From Phycomyces blakesleeanus NRRL 1555(-) (Eukaryota; Mucoromycota; Mucoromycetes; Mucorales; Phycomycetaceae), in the NCBI RefSeq assembly GCF_001638985.1, contig NW_017265146.1:1235125-1299124 (forward strand): a stretch of 64,000 nucleotides of DNA. Reading direction: 5' to 3'. The notes beneath the pieces are model-generated. The model saw nothing but the letters and a program-made list of their open reading frames with translations. It was not told the DNA's origin and did not search any database. Shown here piece by piece: positions 44,196 to 55,413 of this stretch (position 1 is the first letter of the stretch; each line of letters opens with the position of its first letter). A program made the position numbers and the translations under genes.

Positions 44196-44329
44196 TTGTT
44201 CACTCTTCCTTCCCCCTCCTCCTCCTCTCCCTTCTTTTCCTTTTCCTTCCTTCTTCCCTCTCTCTTTTTATTATCAACACTAAGAGTTATATTTATAATT
44301 ATAATTATAATTAAAAGAATCAATTAGAC

Positions 44330-45752
44330 ATGGTTTCAAGTGGCAATAATGACACACAATCATCAGCAACTCCTCCAAAGGCGAAGAAACGGAGAACGAG
44401 AAATGCAACAGCATGTGTGTGTTAAATTTCATTTTTATCATCTACTTCAATTCAAGGCATTTGAATTATTACAAAGAAGAAAACTAATCGACTCAATTTG
44501 ATTCAATTGTATTTCAATTGTATGTAATACACAATATGCTTCTGTTCTTTTTGCATATGTAGGTATGCGATGTCGGGAACTAAAGAAAAAGTGCGACAAT
44601 AATCTACCTTCTTGTACAAGATGTATCGAATTTGGAGCCAATTGCCTCTACCTGACCTACGAAGAATACCAGCAGACTCTAGCAGAAGCAGTGATCGAGC
44701 TGAGTCAAGAATTGGACATAATCCAAGCCGACGTACGCAATCTGACCTTTAGAACCCCACAATCGAATAATACCAACACCGTCATTAATAATCATGTTAA
44801 TAGTAATATTAATCATCATCATCATCATCATCATCATCCTCATAACACCAACTACTACAACACATACAACAATAATCAAAGTCAAAGTCAAAATCAAAAT
44901 CAAGATCAAGATCAAAAACCAAATCTAAATCTAAATCCAAGCCCAAGTCCAAAACAAACGGCCGTCCAATGGCAATTTGATTATGACGGGAGTGAGTCAG
45001 CAGAAACACTTGAGTTTTACAGGTTTTTATGGAAGATGCGGCAGGATTATGAGCAGACAAATTCCCGTAGGCTACACAACAATGATACCGGACGGAATTA
45101 TTGTGGCGATATTGACGATATTGATTATTACGAAGACGAGGTTCTTTCTCCAAAATCAACATCGACGTCCACGTCAACTTCATTATCATTATCACTGTCA
45201 ACCTCGACCTCGACCTCAAATTCGACTTTAACCCCAGCATCACCTCCACAGTTCTTACTACAGCCACAATCACCATTACTGAATCGACAAAAAAATCAAC
45301 CCCTGAAAACAACCTTGGCAAATTCAAATTTAAATTCAAATTTAAAAGTAGCAGACCCAGACCCAGACTCAGGTTCAGGTTCAGGCTCATGCTCATACTC
45401 ATGCTCAGGGACAGGAACGAAACGAAACCCAAACCTAAAATCAGAAATGGAAATGGAAATTGAAATTGAAACAGGGACAGTAACAGAGACAGTAACAGAG
45501 ACAGAAATGGGATTAGGAATGGGAACTAGGGTAGGAACAGGGACTGGGGCTGCAGCACCAAGTGGCGGCGGACTATTCGAATGGAAAGCCACAATGGATG
45601 AAGGACGGCTGCGGATTGACACCAACATTTGTTCGTTTCGAGATATCTATCGGGTTCTGAAACAGAGCCAACAGGTTGCCACCGACAGTGGCTTGTGCTC
45701 CCAAGTCAGCAACTATCCCAGCAAACAGGGGTCACTTTGCTCCTACGAGTAA
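44330..45752 (+). CDS. Zn(II)2Cys6 transcription factor, two exons
   Basis: Exon 1 is 44330-44414, the intron 44415-44562 (GTGTGT...ATGTAG, 148 bp) and exon 2 44563-45752. The intron splits a Cys codon: joining restores a perfect zinc cluster with Cys at residues 29, 32, 39, 46, 49 and 56 (spacing 2-6-6-2-6). About 424 residues. The first 27 residues are basic (PPKAKKRRTRN). After the cluster come a short helical, coiled-coil-like stretch, poly-His (44809-44836), then tracts of Ser/Gln, Thr/Ser/Leu, Gly/Ser and Glu/Thr encoded by nearly pure simple-sequence DNA. The last 70 residues (FEWKATMDEGRLRIDTNICSF, split by no intron) are not repetitive and may be a functional domain. Fungal proteins of this class bind CGG-type sites in DNA as transcription regulators. 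A GTAAGT at 45750 overlapping the stop could be a donor for a further exon that I cannot place. Confidence 0.85.
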
Positions 45753-46385
45753 GTTACAACGTGGCTATCTTTCTCGGCCACCTCTCCGTTTTCCATGTCT
45801 GTGATCGACCAATCACAAGTCTTGTTTTCCATTATTTTATTTTATTTTATCAACACCCTTTATTACGCTCATTATTTTATTTTTATATACATATGCTTTA
45901 TTTATAGCTTATATAGTAAGAACCACAAAAAATCCAAGAAAAATCCAAACTCCTTCTCGCTCCTTTTCTCTCTCTCTCTCTCTCTCTCTTATTCGCACAC
46001 ACACTCACTATTGGCACTTGTAACTTGCATTTACACACATTATTGTATTTCTTTCATTATTTTTCCCTCTTTTTCTCTCTCTTACTTATTCTTTGATATT
46101 ATTTCATATTATTTAAACGAAATTATACTATTTACAAGCCCCTAAAAAAATCTTATTATTCATTCACTCTACCCACTTCCTTTCCTTTTCTTTACTCTAC
46201 TTTACTTTCCTTATTTCAAACCATACCCTATTCTATCATATAGCTCATTTACCTTATTTCAATATACTTATACTTCTTTATCGCCCACTTCTTTACGTAC
46301 CTCAATTTTACTTTTCTTTTGAACAAATATACAAAATAAATAAACAAACAAACAAAAAATAAAAGAAAGAAAGATATAATACATC
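45753..46385. other. Spacer between the two zinc-cluster genes
   Basis: T- and CT-rich DNA with a (TC)n run at 45967-45989. Probably the terminator of the upstream gene and promoter of the next. Confidence 0.5.
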
Positions 46386-46735
46386 ATGCCTGTCGACGAA
46401 CAACTACAACTACAGCAGCAACAACAGCAACAGCAACAACAGCAACCTGGACAACCCGAACAACGGAAGAAACGCGCAAAGATCGTGAGTGCCTGTAGTG
46501 AATGCCGCCGTAAGAAAACAAAATGTAATGGCGAATTACCCTGTCGGAATTGCCTAAAGTCCCAGGTGTCGTGCATCTACCCATCCCATAGTGATGACAA
46601 ACGAAATACGCCGAGTAAAGTTGCGCTGGAAGCAATTGAAGACAGGCTCAAGGCTATTGAGGACATGCTGAAAATAATATTGCAGAGCCAGAGTCAGAAC
46701 CAGAGTCAGAACCAAAACCAAAACCAAAACCAAAA

Positions 46736-46772
<37 letters not shown>

Positions 46773-47594
46773 CTAAACCAAAGCCAGAATCAGAATCAAA
46801 GTCAGATGACCTTTGTGGATCTTGACCCTGTCGCAGTCAATAATTTCTTGGGAAGAAACAACAAGATGATCATATCTTCACCCATCTCAGCTCCTCCTTC
46901 CTCTGCTCCATCGTCCTCTTCCTCTTCTCCTTCTCCATCATCATGTGTACGATCGCCACTCCTGACCGCCCTAACGACCAGTAATTCAATTCATCATAAT
47001 CATCATATTCACGATTACGATTACGAGCACAATTTATTGCCACACCAGCACCACCAGCAAAAACAACAGCAACAGCAATTGTTGTTTCACAGCCGTCCTC
47101 CTAGTACACCAAGTCCCCCTTCTCCTCAACACCAACACCAGCACCAACACCAAATTCAAACTCTTATTCAGCCTCTTACCCAACCTCCTACTTCGTCGTC
47201 GTCGTTGTCTCTGTCGTCTTCCTCTTCTTCCTCTTCACACTCTATCCACACTCAAGAAATTCGACTGCCTTCTATCCACAACCTTTCACCACCGTATCCT
47301 TTATCTCAGCCAAATCAATTATTACAACCCTTATCGTCGGCATCACCGTCATCGTCATCAAATAACAACAACAACAACAGTACTAGCCAATTACCGACCA
47401 ATTATCCTCTTAATTATTCTTCCTCTTCTCCTCCTCCTCCTCCTCACCATCATCTTCCTGCTCACCATAACCAGCAACAACAACAACAATCTCACGACTA
47501 TTATTATGGAGCATATCAGAATGATGATCAGTCTAGCTACCGTACAGAAGAGGAATATACGCTTCAACCTATCAAGAAGCGAAAAAGAGATTGA
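46386..47594 (+). CDS. Zn(II)2Cys6 transcription factor with poly-Gln and simple-repeat tracts
   Basis: Single exon, 402 residues. Poly-Gln at residues 8-20, basic linker QRKKRAK, then a zinc cluster with Cys at 37, 40, 47, 53, 56 and 63 ([27 protein letters not shown]). A short helix follows ([20 protein letters not shown]), likely for dimerisation. Then repeats of Gln-Asn and Gln-Ser, poly-Ser, His/Gln and Pro-rich tracts fill most of the rest. The end is basic (PIKKRKRD), a likely nuclear localisation signal. No fungal-specific middle homology domain is seen. It lies 630 bp downstream of another Zn2Cys6 gene in the same orientation and converges on the kynureninase gene. Target genes are unknown. 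Confidence 0.88.
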
Positions 47595-48088
47595 ACAAAT
47601 GAACGACTTGAAAAAATTGCTATTACTGCTTGCGGTTGCCGTTTATATTTTATTATATTCTTACTTTTATTATATTTAATATTTATCCACCTTTTTTCTT
47701 TATATTACTATTATTACTATTATCTTACATGACTAATTACAACCATATTCTCTCTCTCTCTTTTATATATACATATATACACACTCTTATATTATATTAT
47801 ATTATATTATATTATATATTTTTTAATCTTATTCTTATCATTTTATCCAAATTTAACCTAATATTATTACAGGCTTTTTTTTTTTTACTATATCTCTCTT
47901 TCTCTCTTAATTGTATAGAATTTGACATCCTATATATATATATATATAAACACGTATTAATGTGATGTGTAAATGTGTGCTTTGGTACACGCATAAATAA
48001 ATGCACAATCACACCTATTTTCTTTAAAAACAAAATTGATTTACTTATTTTTAACTGTTATACATATTACATACTATATATATGTGTG
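47595..48088. other. Convergent 3' flanks of the regulator and kynureninase genes
   Basis: AT-rich DNA with TTATA repeats (47784-47818), a T10 run and a TATA microsatellite at 47932-47947. No gene seen. Confidence 0.5.
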
Positions 48089-50206
48089 TTAGCTTTTTGT
48101 GGGGTAAATACGATCCAAAATAAGCCCAAGACTGTACACAACTCTGTGCACGTCCTCAAATGAATTGTACAATGGAGTTGGTGCGATTCTGATGACAGTT
48201 GGTTTACGTTCGTCACAGATGATTCCTCGCTTTTGGAGTTCTTCAAAGACTTCGATCATGCGCTCCGGAAAATCGAGTGACAGCTGGCATCCTCGCTGAG
48301 AGACATCAGTTGGGGTTAGGATCTTGAAGTGCCCGGCCCGCAAGTGTGTGGCGAGTATGGTGACCAGCAGGGTTTCGAGAAAAGATGTCAAGCGCACAGA
48401 CTTGTTGCGCAGGTTTGTGAACCCGGCCTGATCAAAGATTTCGAGGGATCCTGCCAGAGCACTGGTTACAAGCACACCAGGGTTACTGACTTGGTAGCCA
48501 GCAGCACCTTTACTTGGACTAAATTCTGCATACATTTAAAATATATAAATATGTATTCCCTCTCTCTCTCTCTGTGTGTTTAGACTTTAATTTTACCTGG
48601 CTTCATTTCAAATCGGTTTTCCTTGTCATTTCCCCACCATCCAGCAAGTCTTAAATAAGTCCCAATACAGCACAGCAAAAAGGTTAATGCGAATAAGAAT
48701 ATAAGATATAAAGTTTATTGTACATGCATGTATGCATACATATATATTTTTAAGCTTTTTTTTTTATTTTATTTTTGGGTTATTCTTACCTTGGTCGGGA
48801 AGTGTCATTTGCATATTTCTCGTGTACAAACAGACCCCCAATTCCACCAGGCCCAGAGTTGAGATACTTGTAAGAGCACCAACATGCGAAGTCGACTTGC
48901 CAATCATGAAGCTGCAGTGGCACGTTACCAACTGCGTGAGCCAGATCCCAGCCTACCATACAACCCTATTATATATATATACCCAAAAAAATTAAAAAAT
49001 AATAATTAATAATTAAATATGCATATACTTATAATTGAATTGGATCAAATGGTATCAAATTAAGGGTATTATCGTTGTCTTACCTCTTCGTGACCAGCTT
49101 TGGTGATCTTCTCGATCTCAAACAACTGGCCAGTGTAGTACTGTACGCCACTCAGGAGAACAAGAGCAATTGATTTGTCATTGCGGATAGTTTTGATGAT
49201 ATCTTCCGTACGCAGGGTACTTTCTCGTGGACGGGGTCCTACGGTGAGTAGCCCGACTTCCGGGTCAATTCCTCTTGATTGGATATGCGAACTAACCGCG
49301 TACTACCAAAATATAAATACAAGAAAAAAAAACAAGGTTATTTTTTTGTTGTTGTTTGATAATAGTAATATTAGCGTGAGTAAAATATAATAACTATAAT
49401 CTAAATATGTCTATTTGTATACAATGTATTATAATATTGTTGCCATAGTTACATACATGATCAGAGGGAAACGCCTTTTCTTCAATAAGGATCTTGAAAC
49501 GAGACTTTGTTGGCTGATAAAACGTAATCATCATGCTGTGAAGGTTGGATGTCAAGGTGTTCATGGGCGTAACTTCAATAGGCTTTGCACCTAAAATAAA
49601 TAAATAAATAAATGAAACAAAGGGCGTATGTTTCATATATCTCAAAATATGTATATGTAAATTTTTTTTACCAACTATTCTGGCCAGAGGTTCTTTTACA
49701 ATTTCATCAATTGTTACCCAAGGACGATTATGAGGATGGTTCCAATGTCCCTCGACTCCTCTATAATAGACATTTATATATATTCCATTATTATTTTTTC
49801 TCACGGGTATATTAATATGTACTATACTATAATATATTATAAGATTCATTTCTTTATTGGTACCTTTTTGACCAAACATCCAATTCTTCAATAACTCTTT
49901 TGCGCGCCAGTTCAGGCATCAGTCCCAGTGAATTTCCACATAGATAAGTGCAGGGAAGGTCTAGTTCCTTTTCATTATCTTCAAAGTAAGAACATAAAAA
50001 TATTGTCAATAACAATAACAATGACAATTATCGTCCGTGTTATCTTCTTTGATATATTTACCAGCAGTAAGATCAGGGCTCAATACGTCACGTCTTGTTG
50101 GAATATTGAATTCTTTGCGGAACCTGGCAAGGGTATCTTGACTATCTAGTAACTGAGCATACTCTAGACTTGTAGGCGAAAGATCGTTGGTTTTGGCAGA
50201 CATCAT
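48089..50206 (-). CDS. BNA5: Kynureninase, eight exons
   Basis: Exons by splice-site and frame analysis: 50062-50206, 49864-49978, 49672-49760, 49457-49590, 49084-49302, 48790-48965, 48597-48649, 48089-48525. All introns are GT-AG, 71-154 bp, and the joins keep frame. The product is 455 residues (two tandem ATG codons; 454 from the second), close to the usual length of about 460. Kynureninase is a PLP enzyme that splits kynurenine or 3-hydroxykynurenine into (3-hydroxy)anthranilate plus alanine in tryptophan breakdown and de novo NAD synthesis. Signatures: [65 protein letters not shown], then [14 protein letters not shown] with the PLP lysine near residue 267, [42 protein letters not shown]. 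All key regions are present, so it looks functional. Cytosolic by lack of an obvious signal. Confidence 0.95.
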
Positions 50207-52477
50207 AATTATATTATAGTATATTTAGTAATAGATGTATAAATTTATTCAATTATTCAAACAAGAAGAGGAAGAAGGAGAAGAAGAAGAACCTTAGCAA
50301 TAATAATAGTAGTGAGTCAAGTAACCATAAAATAAGGGGGAAAAAAAAGAAAGATTTTCTCCGCGAATTTTTTGTATATATTTATATAAAATACAAAAAA
50401 AAATTATAATTATTTTAGTGATGGTAGTGTTGATATTGATAACGATGATGTTGATATTGATGATGACTACACTGTAGATTTGTTCCTTTCTTTTTTATTT
50501 TAATTTTACTTTACTTTATTCAATAAAAATATAAATAAATACAATATTGAATAGTCATACTAACAGTCACGAGCTGCCATTTTAAGAATGTAACATTAAA
50601 AGAGATATACATATGTAAAAGAACGTTACTTGGTAATAAAGACTAATGAACTATCACTTCTGTCTATCACAATTTTGTGTAGCAATTTGCTGTAGCCAAG
50701 TAGTCATCTGCTCTTTGATATATTTTAAAAGGGTGGGAAAATAAATACTTGCAAAAAAAAAAAAAAATTGAAACCGAAATGATATTGTCTATATTTTGTT
50801 TGTTTGTTTCAATTTCTATAAAATTACTATCCCTATTACTATTCTTCTTCCCTAAAATCAACTCTTTTGTTAACTATATAACAGTTTGACTGATTGACTG
50901 GTTAATTGGATAGCTAGTTTTTGGTAGTATTTAATTTAATTTATATAAATGCTTATTTTATATTCGAGTGTGTTACACTGCCGCGGATTCTTTACAAACA
51001 CACACGCACTTATTTTGTTTCTCTCTCCTACCAGCCACAGCTCAATCTGAGTTGCAAACAACCCATTCTTTTTTCTCTTACACATATATACACCTCGTGC
51101 TGTCAAATGAGGGGAGACTATTTATATAATATTTCTCTATATATGTGTAATCTTAATTGAAACAAAAACTATATATCATGACGTACTTTTCCTGTTCATG
51201 ATAATAATAATAATAAAAAGAAAGTGTTACATAAAATATGAGGATTGTATTATCTTGCAAATAGATTAAAATATATAATCAAAGAAAGAGGGGTACTCAG
51301 TTGAGGAAATAAATAATAATTTTTCAATTTGTATTAGGGTGTTTCAAAAAAATAAAAATAAATTAATTCAAAGGGGGGGTTTCACCAGCTTTGAATACTT
51401 TGAAAAATCGATGGAGCGATGCTTTTAATTATTATTATTATTGGAGCGAAATACCCTCCCGATAATTTCTAGGCCTTGTGATAAACTACTCTAATTCAGA
51501 TTGATTACATTCTCTTTTGCTTTTACGCTTGTATTGAACTAACGACTGTGCATTTAGCGCAATAACTTTTAGTTTGTAGATTTCAGCCTTTTAAATTTAA
51601 ACATTAAAGCGTCTAATCTTTTTGTTAGATATTCAGATCTTTTATTATATAGTCTGCTCCTATGTTGGTATTTCCTTGGTATATTATTTGTAAAAGGCAA
51701 AGTGGCTAGCTATCGTCAGTCTTATGAAAAAGGGTGTTTGAACTGTATAGCATTTAATAGCGGGTTGGTTGCTAGTAGGATCACCATGTTCTTAATGGAC
51801 TCGTAGTAGCAAGGAACCAAAAGAAGAAGAAGAAGAAGAATACTTTATGAGGATATGTTCTCAAAACAATAGTGTTCCACGCAAATAGTTAGGACATGCC
51901 AACTAATATGTATATAATTAGACCTATGGTAATAGAAATTAGCTGTCATAATAATAACAATATATATAAAGTATTTTTAACAAGGTAAAAAGATTACTTG
52001 ACTACGCTCTACCAAGCTTCCTCTAATAATGACCTCTTTAACTACTAAAATCTACTTCTTTCCTTTACTCACTTCAATCTTATCTCTCTTTCCTTCTTTT
52101 CTAATCCTCGAGAAGTAACGGTAACTAATTTCCATTACACTTATCGTCTCACTTTTGCGCCTGTCCTTTTGTTTATTAACCTTTAGAGTAATAAAATATT
52201 CATCTTAAGCGGTAATAAAAATCAGTTGACCATAGCTAGGTGAATACTTTTTCTTGTCCTCCCATAAAAAAAGGTTTAATTTGTTACAAAAGTCAAGAAA
52301 ACCAAGCATCAGTCTCATATGCTTGGCAATACATCATTTTAATAATCAAGAAAAAAAACCTTTTACCGGGTAATAGCAACTGGACACCAATTATATATAT
52401 ATATTCTGTATAGAAAATATGTAAACACAAGTTTTTTCGCTTGTTGTATATATTGTTTTAATTATTTATAAAGACAT
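50207..52477. other. Intergenic between kynureninase and F-box gene
   Basis: About 2.3 kb of AT-rich DNA including GAA-rich (50262-50292) and GATGAT-rich stretches and the kynureninase promoter near 50207-50500. From about 52250 it resembles the upstream region of the F-box gene at 22623 (CTTGTCCTCCCATAAAAAAA near 52255). No gene seen. Confidence 0.5.
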
Positions 52478-52545
52478 AGCTGAGCCCCGTATGTCTTGGG
52501 CTACTTGAATAACTCTAGTGTACCCATATTTGTAACTCATAATAT
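52478..52545 (+). promoter_or_regulatory. Conserved upstream block of F-box family (copy before 52669)
   Basis: Contains CCCGTATGTCTTGGGCTACT and TACCCATATTTGTAACTC, about 125-190 bp before the ATG. Confidence 0.6.
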
Positions 52546-52668
52546 CAATTATTCGAAATAGCTCTTCTTGATTTTGTTCACTTTTCCTATAAATATCCTT
52601 CATATTTTTTCAATGCATATTATACACAAGACTTTTTCCCTTTTTTTTCTACGATTGTCATTATAACT

Positions 52669-54621
52669 ATGACAGCCTCAGAACTATCATCCGAAATTCT
52701 ATCACAAATTGCGGAGTATCTATCGACAAAAGACAGGCTTTCTGGCTCTATTACTTGCAAGACATGGAGATACCCGTTTCAAGATTCTCTTTGGAGAGAC
52801 ATACAAGTCGATACAAGACACCCTCTCAAGGATATAAACGACAGAATCAAACCCTACAACAATGCATATACACCATACGGCTTTATGGTACACAGTTTAC
52901 GCTTTGAAACATACTACGAAATGATTATGGTACAGCAGGATGACTTCATTAGCTACCTACCAGAATTGAAGCATCTCGATTGTAAAACTTGTGATGGCTA
53001 CTATATGAAGCAATTTAAGACAAAGTCTAAGAAGATATGGATGTCTCTGGAGAGCTTGAAAACCGACTATCATGGGCCTGAAATGTGGTCAATAATAGAG
53101 CCCGATATTGGTGTCTTAATAATGTGTCCCATGCTCCAGAAACTTGAATTCTATAAAGAATTATATTGCAGTCCAAAAACCTTTAGCTTACCAGACTTTG
53201 ACAGTATACACCAAACGCTAAAGCAGCTGTCCCACTTCAATGCTAGTTTCCGTCCTGATCCTGACGACTCATATACAGACGACGAGATCATAGATACTCC
53301 GCCAGCAATCACCATGGCAACCCTTGATATAATGATTTATAAATTCTCCCCTCGGTGGCTGTATTACGTTAGCTACAAATATCCAAACTTGCGATCCCTG
53401 AAATTGGATATCTCAAATTCATTTCATGGGTGGACAGACCATACCCTGATGGAAAGAATAGCATACACATATCCCTGTCATGCAAAAGGCCTCCAACACT
53501 TGGAAACACTAGAACTTACAACTCCGAGTATTTCTGACTGGGTTCCTCTTGTTTTTTGGGAATTTATTGATCCATTAAGATCCCCCCTCAAGAACATAAA
53601 GTTCAAAGCAGCATATCCCCAGGATGATTCACTATTTTTCGCCCAGTTGTATGCAACGTATATTAAAAGATCTCTAAAATCCTTTTCCGAAACACTCGAG
53701 ACCCTTTCCATCGAAGGAACAGCATTTTTCGATATTAAATATGGTCCACCACTTGAACTATCTTCTTACGCACCATTCTTGAAGGATCTTTATATCAAAT
53801 CTTGTGGTATATCAATTAACCTGGAAAACGTATTGGACAAATGTCCAGCCCTGAAACGATTAAGATATTTTGGTGGGCAGCTGCTGATTAATTCCATCAC
53901 GATAAATCAAGATGAAAAAGACCAACGGCATCACGGGCTGGAAATTCTGGAATTACGGCGGGTCGTTACAAGTGCCGAAGTCTTTAGTCGTCTTTCTTTC
54001 AGGTGTAGACGTCTACAATACATGAATTTGAGCTCTTTATTGGTCAGTGGATCTATTTCCAAGAAAACCGGGTGTCTGCTTCTCGATATGCCATACACTT
54101 TCTTCAAGGTGGTGCGCCTGGCCCATATCAAATATCGTTCACCTTACAAAAGAATATATGGGGATACTATTATCAGTCTGACTCTCGTGTCCCAATTGAA
54201 CGATCATCTGTCATTACCATCACTGGCATTACCATCCTCACGAACAGCAACAAATATAGATCTTAAAGAAGTGAATCCAGAATCTCTTGCTGTAGTAACG
54301 CACAGAAATATCGCTTGGTTCCACACATTTCTTGATGTTGTATTTGAAACGGATACCAGAATAGGCATCAGACAACTTTCAGAGCAAGAAGCCAGTACTG
54401 CAGTCGGATTCTATCAAAGCTTCCAGTCCAATAGAGACAATCAACCAAGAAAGGTAGATATGCCGTTAGATGGGGATAATCTCAAGGAAGATTGGAAAGA
54501 CAAACTTTGTAGAGGCTATGGAGAATTGAGATGTGGCCAGGTAGAGAAGTACATTCTTCCAAGTGATTCAAAATATGACAAATATTTTTGGAAATACTCG
54601 TGTAATAATGTCTTTTTATAA
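52669..54621 (+). CDS. F-box/LRR-like protein, subfamily ending in NVFL
   Basis: Single exon, 650 residues, ATG at 52669 (MTASELSSEI). F-box at residues 5-45 (LSSEILSQIAEYLSTKDRLSG, CKTWRYPFQDSLW). LRR-like middle with LPELKHLDCKTCDGYY, HLETLELTTPSISDW, SFSETLETLSIEG, DKCPALKRLRYFGG and CRRLQYMNLSSL. The C-terminal module has NIAWFHTFLDVVFETDTRIG, LSEQEAST, LCRGYGELRCGQVEKYILPS. Its last 309 bp (from 54313) are 99 percent identical to the gene at 35097, 17.5 kb away across the regulator/kynureninase island. Role inferred as SCF substrate adaptor; substrate unknown. Confidence 0.86.
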   Translation: MTASELSSEILSQIAEYLSTKDRLSGSITCKTWRYPFQDSLWRDIQVDTRHPLKDINDRIKPYNNAYTPYGFMVHSLRFETYYEMIMVQQDDFISYLPELKHLDCKTCDGYYMKQFKTKSKKIWMSLESLKTDYHGPEMWSIIEPDIGVLIMCPMLQKLEFYKELYCSPKTFSLPDFDSIHQTLKQLSHFNASFRPDPDDSYTDDEIIDTPPAITMATLDIMIYKFSPRWLYYVSYKYPNLRSLKLDISNSFHGWTDHTLMERIAYTYPCHAKGLQHLETLELTTPSISDWVPLVFWEFIDPLRSPLKNIKFKAAYPQDDSLFFAQLYATYIKRSLKSFSETLETLSIEGTAFFDIKYGPPLELSSYAPFLKDLYIKSCGISINLENVLDKCPALKRLRYFGGQLLINSITINQDEKDQRHHGLEILELRRVVTSAEVFSRLSFRCRRLQYMNLSSLLVSGSISKKTGCLLLDMPYTFFKVVRLAHIKYRSPYKRIYGDTIISLTLVSQLNDHLSLPSLALPSSRTATNIDLKEVNPESLAVVTHRNIAWFHTFLDVVFETDTRIGIRQLSEQEASTAVGFYQSFQSNRDNQPRKVDMPLDGDNLKEDWKDKLCRGYGELRCGQVEKYILPSDSKYDKYFWKYSCNNVFL

Positions 54622-55413
54622 AAATATAAAAAAGAGTAAAGACTCTACATTATACACACATAGATATATATTTGTGTTTGTGTGCAGGGTATGGTAGGGT
54701 ATTATATATACCGATTCTATCATCTATATGATTTTGTTGCCTGCATAGTACTATTTTTTTAATGAATAATTATGTTTTCTTTTTCTGCTCTGCCTTGGGT
54801 TGGATGTTCAATTGACAAACTCAAAACCTCTATTTATTAATCCTTCTCGCTATGCTTTTCTCACATGTTCTATGTTCCTTATAACTTCACGATATATGAA
54901 TTGTTGCTGCTCACACCTGAAAAATAAAAAATTAATCTTTTTGACTTCTTTCAAATGGTCCTTTCTCTCTCTCTCTCTCTCTCTCTAACTCTAACAAAAG
55001 GAGGACGAATAGAAATTAATGAATGAAAATATCTAAATAAACAAAATATACATATTCCATGTTCTATAGTACACTTTATGATTTCACTTTTGTGATACTA
55101 ATACATTCGAGCTTGTAATAACAAAATATCGTCATAAATCAATAACGTGTAATTTAAGAAAGTTTTTATATAACAGCATTCTTTTTTAAAAGAATTAATT
55201 TCATATATGATTTTTTAATAATATGTATGATAATTGAGTACCCATTGTATATACTGTAATAATGCTTATGCTGTTGATTTCTGTGAATCTATTTGTGTAA
55301 ATTACGGTACAGGTTATTTCCCTTTCCTTCCCTTTCCTTTCCTTCATTTATTCCTTTTTCTTTTCTGTTGAATTTCAAACAACTATAATTTTATAATTGT
55401 TTCTGACAATAAA
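54622..55413. other. Intergenic with third far-upstream block and pyrimidine tract
   Basis: 54793-54958 weakly resembles the far-upstream blocks at 21960 and 34480 (GGATGTTCAATTGACAAACT, ATGTTCCTTATAACTTC). 55318-55350 is a CCTTT-rich tract like that before the gene at 24810. No gene seen. Confidence 0.5.

Larger units (their letters stand above)
41308..44329. other. Long AT-rich intergenic region
   Basis: About 3 kb without a recognisable gene. It holds many A/T homopolymers, TATA and TATT patches, TG microsatellite (42605-42622), a (TTTA)n run at 43887-43922, a CT-rich stretch and a TTAGCC repeat at 44148-44195. The last 400 bp are pyrimidine-rich and may be promoter and leader of the regulator at 44330. 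Confidence 0.5.

Noticed and set aside
44679..45628. Long open frames antisense to the zinc-cluster gene
   Set aside because: They mirror the simple-sequence repeats of the real gene; the plus strand has the zinc cluster.
45749..46385. Further exon of the zinc-cluster gene after a GTAAGT at 45750
   Set aside because: The donor-like site is good, but I found no acceptor leading to a recognisable domain before the next gene. It is noted in the gene entry but not annotated.
48329..48583. Plus-strand open frame over the last kynureninase exon
   Set aside because: Antisense shadow; the minus strand encodes the conserved kynureninase C-terminus.
44330..50206. A biosynthetic or catabolic cluster of two regulators plus kynureninase
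   Set aside because: Only one metabolic gene is present, kynureninase is a housekeeping enzyme, and the orientation is convergent. Adjacency alone does not support a cluster.
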